This document shows, one piece after another, positions 8,801-14,852 of a stretch of 22,547 nucleotides of DNA; the stretch's first letter is position 1, and each line of letters opens with the position of its first letter. This DNA comes from a virus: IMG/VR virus record IMGVR_UViG_3300006929_000139, positions 1 through 22,547 of that record; one strand, written 5' to 3'. The notes beneath the pieces were generated by a model. That model saw only the letters and a list, made by a program, of their open reading frames with translations. It was not told where the DNA came from and did no database searches. Made by a program: the position numbers and the translations under genes.

Positions 8801-10780
8801 TTAAAAACTGGACGTATTGTAGCTTCAAATAATAAAACTATATCTGTAGTAAGTTTATTTAAAACTCAGTTAAATGAAGCTTTAGATGCAAGTGAGACTG
8901 GGGTAGATGTAGACGATGGCTCGGTATTTAAAGTAGGACAAACAATTCAAGTAGATTCTGAACAAATGTATATTAGCGGTAAAAGTACTAATACCTTAAC
9001 AGTTACAAGAGGTTATAACGGAAGCACTGCTGCAACACATACTGATAATGAATACATTTCTGTTAGCACTGTTACCTTAACTAGAACAGGGTCTCGTCCC
9101 GTAACAATTCATATTTCCGACGCAGATATAAATGGAGGAATTCATATAGAAGACGGTTCCGTAGATTCGGATTTAGCTTTTAAATCTCATACTCTTTATT
9201 ACAGAGCTCCTTTTGATGAGGCAGGTAATTCAATACCTAGTGGAAGTTCTAAAATCCAAGCTTACCCCGATAGGAGTGCGTCGGATGATGAGAGTATTTT
9301 TGATGACATTAAACGTCCTACAGATATTATAATTGGAAAAGCTAGAGCTATATCCACCACAAGTACGTTTTTAGCAGAGTTTGAATTATATATTAGAACA
9401 ACTTCTATGGATAATGGGATACTTACCTATGGAGCACAGAATCTTCCTGCTTACGCAATGAAACAAAGTGGGCAGTACTGGTCTACAAACTTTAAAATTG
9501 AAGGAGTTGCTTGGAACCAAATTAGATGGGGGTTAAATGGTACAATAGCAAGTAATGCTACTATTTCTTTTGGGGATGATTCTACTCAGACTATATATGC
9601 CTCTGATGAAAGCGCAAAATATACTGGGTTATCATACCCTAGTGGTGTGTCTTACTCTAATCCAAACTTTACTCTTCCTGCAGCCACTACTTTGTATGTA
9701 TATAAAGATGTATCTACAGACAATGTGAATAATGATACGGGAAAAACTCTCTATTTTACTACTACTTATTCGGATGTTTATAAAGATGATAGGGTTTTAT
9801 TAGCAGTTGTAATTACGGCAGCAGATGCTACAGCAGCGGGGGATGAGGCAACACCGTCAATTTTTCCCTTCGGGGCAGGTGAAGCAACCTTTACTAGTGC
9901 TGTAATTAAAGCTGGGACTTTTACTACAGGTATTACAGCGGGAATGACGGGTATAGATATTACTGCTAATGGTCAAATATTTACTCATGAACCCGATGCA
10001 ACTGCGGCAACCTATGCTAATGGCGTAACAGGTTTTATTTTAGAATATAATAATGGGGACCCTAGATTTAGAATTGGGACTAGTAGTAGCTATTTAAAAT
10101 TTGATGCGAGTGCTGGAACCCCAACACTAGAAATAAAGGGAGAGTTTACTGTAGCGAATGGAAACATTAGCCTTAAAGATGACGGATTAAAATTAAATAA
10201 TGGTACAGCTAATCAAATTGTTTTTAATGTCGGTGGTACTGGACAGATGCAACAGTTTTATAACCATAGCACTGGCTATTTAACTTTTAGTAAAACGAAT
10301 TCAGCTGGTGGGGTATATATAGCTCAAGATGTACTAGCAGGTACTGGTGAGATAACTGGAGCTCTTTCAAAAGGTAGCGGAACTTTTAAAATTGCCCATC
10401 CTTTAGATAAAGATAATAAATATTTATATCATGGATTTATTGAAGGACCTAATTATGATTTAATTTATAGAGGTAAAGTAAATCTAGTGGGCGGTACGGC
10501 AACTGTTAATATAGACACAGTTTCTAATATGACTGCAGGGACATTTGTAGCTTTAACACAAAACCCCGATTATTATCTGCAAAATAATACTAGTTGGGAT
10601 GCGGTAAAAGGAAGTATTTCAGGAAATACATTAACCATTACTTGCCAAAATAGTAGTTCAACGGATACAGTTTCTTGGATGGTCGTCGCTGAACGGGCTG
10701 ATGACCTAATTAAAGAAACAAAGTTATCTGACAGCGATGGGCATTTAATTCCAGAATGGGATAAAGCAGATATAGACTAA
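5891..10780 (+). CDS. tail hub fused to receptor-binding fibre
   Basis: 1629 residues, ATG after GAGAGGTAAATAA; largest gene in the window. Residues 1-130 resemble the baseplate hub (gp27/gpD/Tal) fold: strands with AEVTLANPS, PVFIRDNETGLILFRGRV, then a helix KDALQELVEVA. More hub-like sequence follows near 245-350. Three small beta modules occur at about 147-240, 800-872 and 993-1058, the last two with the pattern KIDAEAMLI/QVDSEQMYI, NTLxVTR, then a His-containing loop, a common decoration of phage tail proteins. The C-terminal part (about 1380-1610) is fibre-like; residues 1492-1612 contain a domain I recognise from marine phage fibres (GTFKIAHPL, GFIEGPNYDLIYRG, DTVSWMVVAER). It probably forms the tail tip that opens the tube and binds the host. 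No intramolecular chaperone motif was seen. Confidence 0.7.
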   Translation: MAAPNVSFFYYDKANTQWKEARTHSGNNAVKLCYITKAINNPSTAEVTLANPSKDSGETDTAKSTGALTDVFSSYTPVFIRDNETGLILFRGRVQKNQEGFSYEEGKDILVVCKDALQELVEVAAGAMPSSLKQLTLTPAGSVEISDTTLGVAVSSNSATSIVIVNPKDFFEGQYIQLTGAQSTEVMQITSLFNADGSMTSTTGGYTVGVERAKKNPITGSATTANSSISQGASVYVYPTKYRGEIIRQIISDTSVNIHLPNTKFDGSTAGSDNGAMVRSENSHYELLQTDTVQTYKEVLDPNNNNIATVDISSLGENALQSINSLAALDGHDSNESNSHVGWDFYVDPNITEMINHGTASSTYDPFKADGTQYSAFNYFKRGTRPSLSSFTSATTTSYGLTIEYPSNNFVSIGDAYKSTFIRSASPQSSFEDEDSKLVTSLYATWHDTGSNIFLDENFHLVEQSNLKGEATYELLTCKLGKTSSNVHFVYDDMLAPNYGKTVWLGARGAIKPVNPNVVLQKNGSYYGLNFNNSKIVSLSSQLLYKYGQNNPCAAIIYATGDGGTAHDDKIVVTHIYDSATEVVDKGMEPDASGEPQSVTFEAFPTGTSAVRLFNAQAGSYGNTDTPSNVAYVDVIPDTGRPILKHKINKSAYEKFNQSSIGDIRTAIFKKLDEGSVGRVTTAKMSTARYPYTKVIADPDKYNYTIGSATTIVFSANAAGTKAFLKADAGHGAAVSYTNDIREFGLKPGMPIVELDEKGLVARYAYVKSCAVANAGQSTETITITISATSDGVALFNSGTTLSADIDTTSNTNITVADGSKFDVGMYIKIDAEAMLITAISGNTLSVTRAQFGTSADGSGHDSGDAVYRYRRVAFIIPTEPGHEVRVKSKHVNANYDAIVKNVDFEYTGAGVRGYLESVGINIKTTSANSVGVPTIEPTLINAVNKQSFNVNYANPAFKADENLADDRWTLKTGRIVASNNKTISVVSLFKTQLNEALDASETGVDVDDGSVFKVGQTIQVDSEQMYISGKSTNTLTVTRGYNGSTAATHTDNEYISVSTVTLTRTGSRPVTIHISDADINGGIHIEDGSVDSDLAFKSHTLYYRAPFDEAGNSIPSGSSKIQAYPDRSASDDESIFDDIKRPTDIIIGKARAISTTSTFLAEFELYIRTTSMDNGILTYGAQNLPAYAMKQSGQYWSTNFKIEGVAWNQIRWGLNGTIASNATISFGDDSTQTIYASDESAKYTGLSYPSGVSYSNPNFTLPAATTLYVYKDVSTDNVNNDTGKTLYFTTTYSDVYKDDRVLLAVVITAADATAAGDEATPSIFPFGAGEATFTSAVIKAGTFTTGITAGMTGIDITANGQIFTHEPDATAATYANGVTGFILEYNNGDPRFRIGTSSSYLKFDASAGTPTLEIKGEFTVANGNISLKDDGLKLNNGTANQIVFNVGGTGQMQQFYNHSTGYLTFSKTNSAGGVYIAQDVLAGTGEITGALSKGSGTFKIAHPLDKDNKYLYHGFIEGPNYDLIYRGKVNLVGGTATVNIDTVSNMTAGTFVALTQNPDYYLQNNTSWDAVKGSISGNTLTITCQNSSSTDTVSWMVVAERADDLIKETKLSDSDGHLIPEWDKADID

Positions 10781-10790
10781 GTGGTTAATA

Positions 10791-11171
10791 ATGAGAACTG
10801 ATAAAAAAATTATCAGACTACGAAAACAGCAACCTTTATTGACGGGCTCGGCTATAGCACGTAAACTTAATATTAGCAGGCAATACGTCTCTAGAATTTT
10901 ACAACATGCGGGGCTAAATAATACACAACCACATTATAGGAAACAAGTTACTACTTGTTTATTTTGCGGTAAGATAACATTTAGACATCAAAAGTTTTGT
11001 CCTAACAGTGATTGTAGAGAACAATATTACTATATAGATGTAACATGTTCTTTCTGTCATTATAACTTTAAGTTACTTAAAAGTACTGTAAAAAAGGGAT
11101 ATGCAAGAGGTAGTAGATATATCTACTGTAGCTCTACTTGTTATTCTAAAGGTAAGAAACAGGGTACTTGA
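10791..11171 (+). CDS. HTH and double zinc-ribbon DNA-binding protein
   Basis: 126 basic residues. Residues 17-42 (TGSAIARKLNISRQYVSRIL) form a clear helix-turn-helix of the transposase/regulator type. Two cysteine clusters follow: C56-x2-C59 with C70-x4-C75, and C86-x2-C89 with C113-x3-C117, each the layout of a zinc ribbon. Together they indicate a sequence-specific DNA-binding protein. It is the first gene after the tail block and is followed 1 bp later by a sigma-like factor, so transcription control is the best guess. HNH endonucleases can carry similar zinc ribbons and HTH, but I see no HNH catalytic histidines. The ribosome binding site is weak (GTGGTTAATA). Confidence 0.6.
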   Translation: MRTDKKIIRLRKQQPLLTGSAIARKLNISRQYVSRILQHAGLNNTQPHYRKQVTTCLFCGKITFRHQKFCPNSDCREQYYYIDVTCSFCHYNFKLLKSTVKKGYARGSRYIYCSSTCYSKGKKQGT

Positions 11172-11172
11172 T

Positions 11173-11733
11173 GTGGACATTAATGATGAATTATTGGAGA
11201 AGTGGGAACCTAAAGTCCAGAAGTTTCTCCAGACAACTTTCGTTACTGGGATGGATAGGGAAGATATCGCCCAAGAACTTCGTATAGCTATAATAAAAGC
11301 TGCTGACCATTACGATGATTCTAAAGGGGTAATCTTCCATACTTATTTACATACTGTAATGGTAAACACATTACGTACCCTTATCTCTAAAGCTCAAAAA
11401 ACTAAAAATGTTAACATTACATATAGTATTGACGGCATGGATGTTAATGATAATCCCCAAGGTTTTCTTCCTAATGAAATAGCTAATTCCCTTGCAGATG
11501 AATCAGCAGTAGAATTTGTTAATAATATAGAATTAATGGATATTATTACCCGTTCTGGGCTAACCCAACAAGAGTTAAATTTTTTAGAGCTTAGGTTAGA
11601 AGGCATGACGATGGAATTTATTTCTGAACGCCTAGAAGACTCTGCTTATAAAGTTAGAAATGCTATCCAAAAAAAGATTCAAGCGTTTATTTTAACTAGG
11701 GAGAAGTTAAATGAGAAAACGGAGAAAAAATAG
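11173..11733 (+). CDS. RNA polymerase sigma-70-like factor
   Basis: 186 residues from GTG 11173. The frame is open further up to ATG 11101, but that would overlap the zinc-ribbon gene by 71 bp with no good ribosome binding site; GTG 11173 starts one base after the upstream stop and has AGGG at 11160-11163. Residues 10-75 match sigma region 2: MDREDIAQELRIAIIKAADHY, then FHTYLHTVMVNTLR, which in sigma factors binds the polymerase clamp and the -10 element. Residues 128-172 (LTQQELNFLELRLEGMTMEF and the next helix) match region 4, the HTH that reads the -35 element. A linker without region 3 joins them, as in ECF and phage sigma factors. It probably redirects host RNA polymerase to phage promoters. 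Confidence 0.7.
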   Translation: MDINDELLEKWEPKVQKFLQTTFVTGMDREDIAQELRIAIIKAADHYDDSKGVIFHTYLHTVMVNTLRTLISKAQKTKNVNITYSIDGMDVNDNPQGFLPNEIANSLADESAVEFVNNIELMDIITRSGLTQQELNFLELRLEGMTMEFISERLEDSAYKVRNAIQKKIQAFILTREKLNEKTEKK

Positions 11734-11944
11734 AGCTGGGGGATTTTTCCGAAAATTTTTATTGACAAATGAATCGCCTGAGCTTTATGATGTTCTCGCA
11801 ATAAATAAAAACACTGGCTCGATTCAACAGATTGGTAAAGTATCAAGCGTAGAAGAAGCATTAGAATTAAAGAAAAAGTATTTAGCTATAAATACTCAAT
11901 ATTATATTCTTGAGGATAGTTCCGTCTTAGTCGAGTTACAGTAG
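11711..11944 (+). CDS. small protein of unknown function
   Basis: 77 residues, overlapping the end of the sigma-like gene by 23 bp, with AGGGAGAAG upstream of ATG as ribosome binding site. Basic N-terminus (MRKRRKNR with several more Arg/Lys), then an alpha/beta part: YDVLAINKNTG, a helix SSVEEALELKKKY, and a strand YYILEDSS. The pattern is a small ferredoxin-like or domain-swapped fold, but I do not recognise a family. Tight translational coupling to the sigma factor suggests co-expression and possibly a modulator of it; that is only inference. Confidence 0.6.
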   Translation: MRKRRKNRAGGFFRKFLLTNESPELYDVLAINKNTGSIQQIGKVSSVEEALELKKKYLAINTQYYILEDSSVLVELQ

Positions 11945-11952
11945 GAGAGACT

Positions 11953-13218
11953 ATGGAAAAGTATGAGTTTATAGAATCAGCAATTGTTTTAGGATTAAAC
12001 TCGTTTGAGACCCTTAAAAAGTTTAAACATGTACAGTCAGACTTTGTTATGCATGGGGATGCGTATAGATTTTTAATAAAATATGTAGATGATTATTCAG
12101 ACTTCCCAACGGTAGAATTAATGTTAGAGAGTTATCCCACATTAGATATTTCAGCACGGGATATTAAGTTTGATTATGCATTAGATAAATTTAAACAGCA
12201 GATTTTAACTCGACAGGTTATTCACGCCTTTCAAGTGAACAAAGATATTATTCATGATGACCCGAAAAAAGCTTATATGAATATTATGTCGTCAATGAAT
12301 GATATTAATGCTATGACAGATGAGGATATTATTCATTATGATGATAAGTCTTTAGATAGGCTATCGGAATGGAGAGCCCGTAAAGAACGGAGAGAGCTTG
12401 AGGGGGGTTTAATGGGTATCCCTACCCCGTTTGACTCGATTAACAGGTCAGGAGTAGGGTGGATGGATGGTGATTTAATCGCTATGTTTGCTAGACCCAC
12501 AGTAGGGAAGACGTGGATGTGTGCTGAAATGGCAGCTACTGCTATGTTAGCAGGTGTAAAGACTCTCTTTGTATCTACTGAAATGTCTACTCAATCTATT
12601 ATGATGAGGCTAGACGTTATACTAGCTAGTAAATTAGGGTATGAGCTTTCGCATAGAGCCCTAAGACATGGGGAAGAAATTAACGAAGAGCTTTATTCAG
12701 ACGTACTTAAACAATTAGACACTAAAAACTTACTTATATGCGACCACATTAGTGGGCAGCCTAGTATAACGATTGAGTCTATTGAAGGTTTAGTACGTAA
12801 ACATAATCCTAGCTTTATAGTCTTAGATGGAATTTACTTAGTTTCTACTGGAATTGGTAGAAGTGCTATGTGGGAACAATCTCATGAACTATTCTATGCA
12901 ATGAAGAACTTATGCAAGGCACAAAATGTAGCTATGTGTGTAAGTACTCAGGCTAATAGAGATGCCGCTAATATGTTTGAGCCTCCCAGTGCCTCTCAGG
13001 TGGCGTTTGGAGATGCTTTAATTAGAGCCGCAGACGTGGCTTTGTCAATGTGTAGAGTACAAGATGGGGACGGGGACGTGAATGAGCGTCTACGAAGGGT
13101 TCAAGTCCAAAAGATTAGAGATAGTGAAACCTATATAGATAATATGTATATGACATGGAATGTAGATAAAGGTGAAATAAAGGAGATGATAGGATATGAA
13201 CCATACGCAGAATACTAA
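11953..13218 (+). CDS. replicative DNA helicase, DnaB-like
   Basis: 421 residues, ATG after GTAGGAGAGACT. N-terminal helical domain (about 1-120) of the DnaB-N type, then a RecA-like motor. Visible motifs: Walker A ARPTVGKT (180-187; E. coli DnaB has ARPSMGKT), catalytic Glu in VSTEMS (E210), Walker B FIVLDG (288-293), the polar sensor VSTQANR (Q333), and a late basic stretch RLRRVQVQKIRDS. It would form a hexamer on the lagging strand, unwind the fork by 5'-3' movement and recruit the primase encoded just downstream. Slightly shorter than cellular DnaB (about 450-470). The primase gene overlaps its end by 23 bp. Confidence 0.85.
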   Translation: MEKYEFIESAIVLGLNSFETLKKFKHVQSDFVMHGDAYRFLIKYVDDYSDFPTVELMLESYPTLDISARDIKFDYALDKFKQQILTRQVIHAFQVNKDIIHDDPKKAYMNIMSSMNDINAMTDEDIIHYDDKSLDRLSEWRARKERRELEGGLMGIPTPFDSINRSGVGWMDGDLIAMFARPTVGKTWMCAEMAATAMLAGVKTLFVSTEMSTQSIMMRLDVILASKLGYELSHRALRHGEEINEELYSDVLKQLDTKNLLICDHISGQPSITIESIEGLVRKHNPSFIVLDGIYLVSTGIGRSAMWEQSHELFYAMKNLCKAQNVAMCVSTQANRDAANMFEPPSASQVAFGDALIRAADVALSMCRVQDGDGDVNERLRRVQVQKIRDSETYIDNMYMTWNVDKGEIKEMIGYEPYAEY

Positions 13219-14083
13219 TGTCGATTGGGCTCATTTATTATTATCCGCTGATTTAGACATACCAATAGGTAAATCAGAGTTTAGCATTGTATGCCCATTC
13301 CATGATGATTCTGTAGCGTCATGTTCAATTAATGTGGATAAAGGTGTATGGATATGTTTTGCAGGGTGCGGCCAAGGTTCCCTAGCAAAATTTCTCCAAA
13401 GGCTTTTAAACATCAGCGACTCTGAAGTAAACGAACTAGTTTATAAAAATGAGTATTCTTTAAACCTCGATTTTTTTGAAGATGTGGAACCCACCGAAGA
13501 ATTTATGCCTGAAGTGGAACTACCTTCTGAAGTTATTGCTGGAACATATCCCGCATGGGTATACCAGAGAGACTTTAAAAAGGTTACATTAGAGTCGTGG
13601 GGATGTAGAACAAATAATCATGGAGATTTAATTATTCCTATTCATGATATAGATAGCAAGTTAGTAGGATGGGTTTCTCGCAGACCTTTTCTAGTACCTA
13701 AGTATTTGTATAGTAAAGGTTTAAAAAAATCTAAGGTGATATTTGGTGGGAATAGAGTGGAGTCTTGTAGATTTGTATGTGTAACAGAAGGTACTTTAGA
13801 CGCTATGTGGCTAACTCAAAATGGTTATCCGGCAGTGGCTATTCTAGGAATGGATATGTCAAAAGCCCAACAAAAGCTATTAACTTCATTACCTACACAG
13901 GAGATAGTTCTTTGTTTAGATAATGATGAAGCCGGAACTATAGGCTTTAATAAAGCTTTTTCCGCATTAACACAATCTATAATTACAACTTTTATTAAAA
14001 TTCCTAACGAATATAAAGACGTTCAGGACATTAGAGAGAAAAAAATACTTGACAGAATAATTGCCGATAGATATTATTGGTAA
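13196..14083 (+). CDS. DNA primase (CHC2 zinc finger and Toprim)
   Basis: 295 residues. ATG 13196 lies inside the helicase end, preceded by AAGGAG at a good distance, so the two are translationally coupled. Zinc finger: C33-P-F-H36 and C54-x3-C58 (WICFAGCGQG), which reads the template priming site. Toprim domain: Glu198 in VTEGTLDA and the DxD pair D242/D244 in LCLDNDEAG, which bind catalytic magnesium. It would make short RNA primers for lagging-strand synthesis. About half the length of bacterial DnaG and lacking its helicase-binding C-terminal domain; T7 joins the same activities in one gp4 chain, here they are split. Confidence 0.85.
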   Translation: MNHTQNTNVDWAHLLLSADLDIPIGKSEFSIVCPFHDDSVASCSINVDKGVWICFAGCGQGSLAKFLQRLLNISDSEVNELVYKNEYSLNLDFFEDVEPTEEFMPEVELPSEVIAGTYPAWVYQRDFKKVTLESWGCRTNNHGDLIIPIHDIDSKLVGWVSRRPFLVPKYLYSKGLKKSKVIFGGNRVESCRFVCVTEGTLDAMWLTQNGYPAVAILGMDMSKAQQKLLTSLPTQEIVLCLDNDEAGTIGFNKAFSALTQSIITTFIKIPNEYKDVQDIREKKILDRIIADRYYW

Positions 14084-14109
14084 ACTATAAAATTAAAAGG
14101 AGAAAAGAA

Positions 14110-14844
14110 ATGGCAGGATTAGAAGAATTATTACAGGAAAGTAGCCCAGTACGTAACATAAGAGTTGCGCAACCAAATAAAGAGTTATATCTCAGACAAG
14201 ACGGGGACGATGCATTTGTTACGTTTTTAACGGATGCGGATGAAGAATCTGATGGTGATACATGGTTATCAGGATTAGAAATATATTCTTTTCAAAATGG
14301 GCAGAAGCCCAATGGAGACCCAAGATGGGCATTTTTATTAAATGACCCAGATGTAGATTTAAGCACTATGCCAGACGATGCTCGATTAAAGAAACAAGTA
14401 GCATTCTGGGTATATGTACATTATGTGTATCATCCTACAAGACCTAATATTCCAAATATTGGAGATGATTGGGAAGAGGTACAGGATAATCGTGGGAAAC
14501 ACTTTAAAGAAACCGTAAATGATTATCGTATTTTTTCTGTAGGGTATGGTCAAAAGAAAGTTAACCTCGAAGCTCTGAGTAATATTAAAGATGAGTGGGG
14601 TGGGAAACTATCAAAAGGTGTTGTAAGAATAAAACGTAATGGACTATTCTTAGACACTACTTACACCTTTACCCCAACGGTTAGAGATGAAGAAGCACCA
14701 GCACCAGAAGAAGCCCTACAACCTTTATCAGAGTACTATAAAGAAAATTATAGTAAACTCTGGAGCCCTGCTTCACAAGAAGCCTCTACTACAGGGGAAT
14801 CTGTAGAATTTGCTATAGAGGACACTAACGGCCTACCGTTCTAG
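14110..14844 (+). CDS. ssDNA-binding protein candidate with acidic tip
   Basis: 244 residues from ATG 14110, chosen because AAAAGGAGAAAAGAA stands right before it; the frame is open to ATG 14077 but that start overlaps the primase and has no site. The N-terminal 180 residues are beta-rich with many aromatics (GLEIYSFQNGQ, KQVAFWVYVHYVY, GLFLDTTYTFTP), the texture of an OB-fold that stacks on bases. The last 25 residues are acidic and end in EDTNGLPF, close to the DDDIPF tip of bacterial SSB and the acidic-plus-Phe tail of T7 gp2.5, which bind partner proteins. Position between primase and DNA polymerase fits. I recognise no specific family, so the call rests on the tail, context and composition. 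Confidence 0.6.
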   Translation: MAGLEELLQESSPVRNIRVAQPNKELYLRQDGDDAFVTFLTDADEESDGDTWLSGLEIYSFQNGQKPNGDPRWAFLLNDPDVDLSTMPDDARLKKQVAFWVYVHYVYHPTRPNIPNIGDDWEEVQDNRGKHFKETVNDYRIFSVGYGQKKVNLEALSNIKDEWGGKLSKGVVRIKRNGLFLDTTYTFTPTVRDEEAPAPEEALQPLSEYYKENYSKLWSPASQEASTTGESVEFAIEDTNGLPF

Positions 14845-14852
14845 GAGAGAAG

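Noticed and set aside
9868-9878. CCCTTCGGGG stem-loop
   Set aside because: Inside the hub/fibre coding region, 3-bp stem, preceded and not followed by a T run.
11101-11172. Longer start of the sigma-like gene at ATG 11101
   Set aside because: Would overlap the zinc-ribbon gene by 71 bp without a ribosome binding site; the added residues do not resemble sigma sequence. GTG 11173 fits better.
14077-14109. ATG 14077 as start of the ssDNA-binding candidate
   Set aside because: Overlaps the primase stop and has no site; AAGGAG sits directly before ATG 14110.
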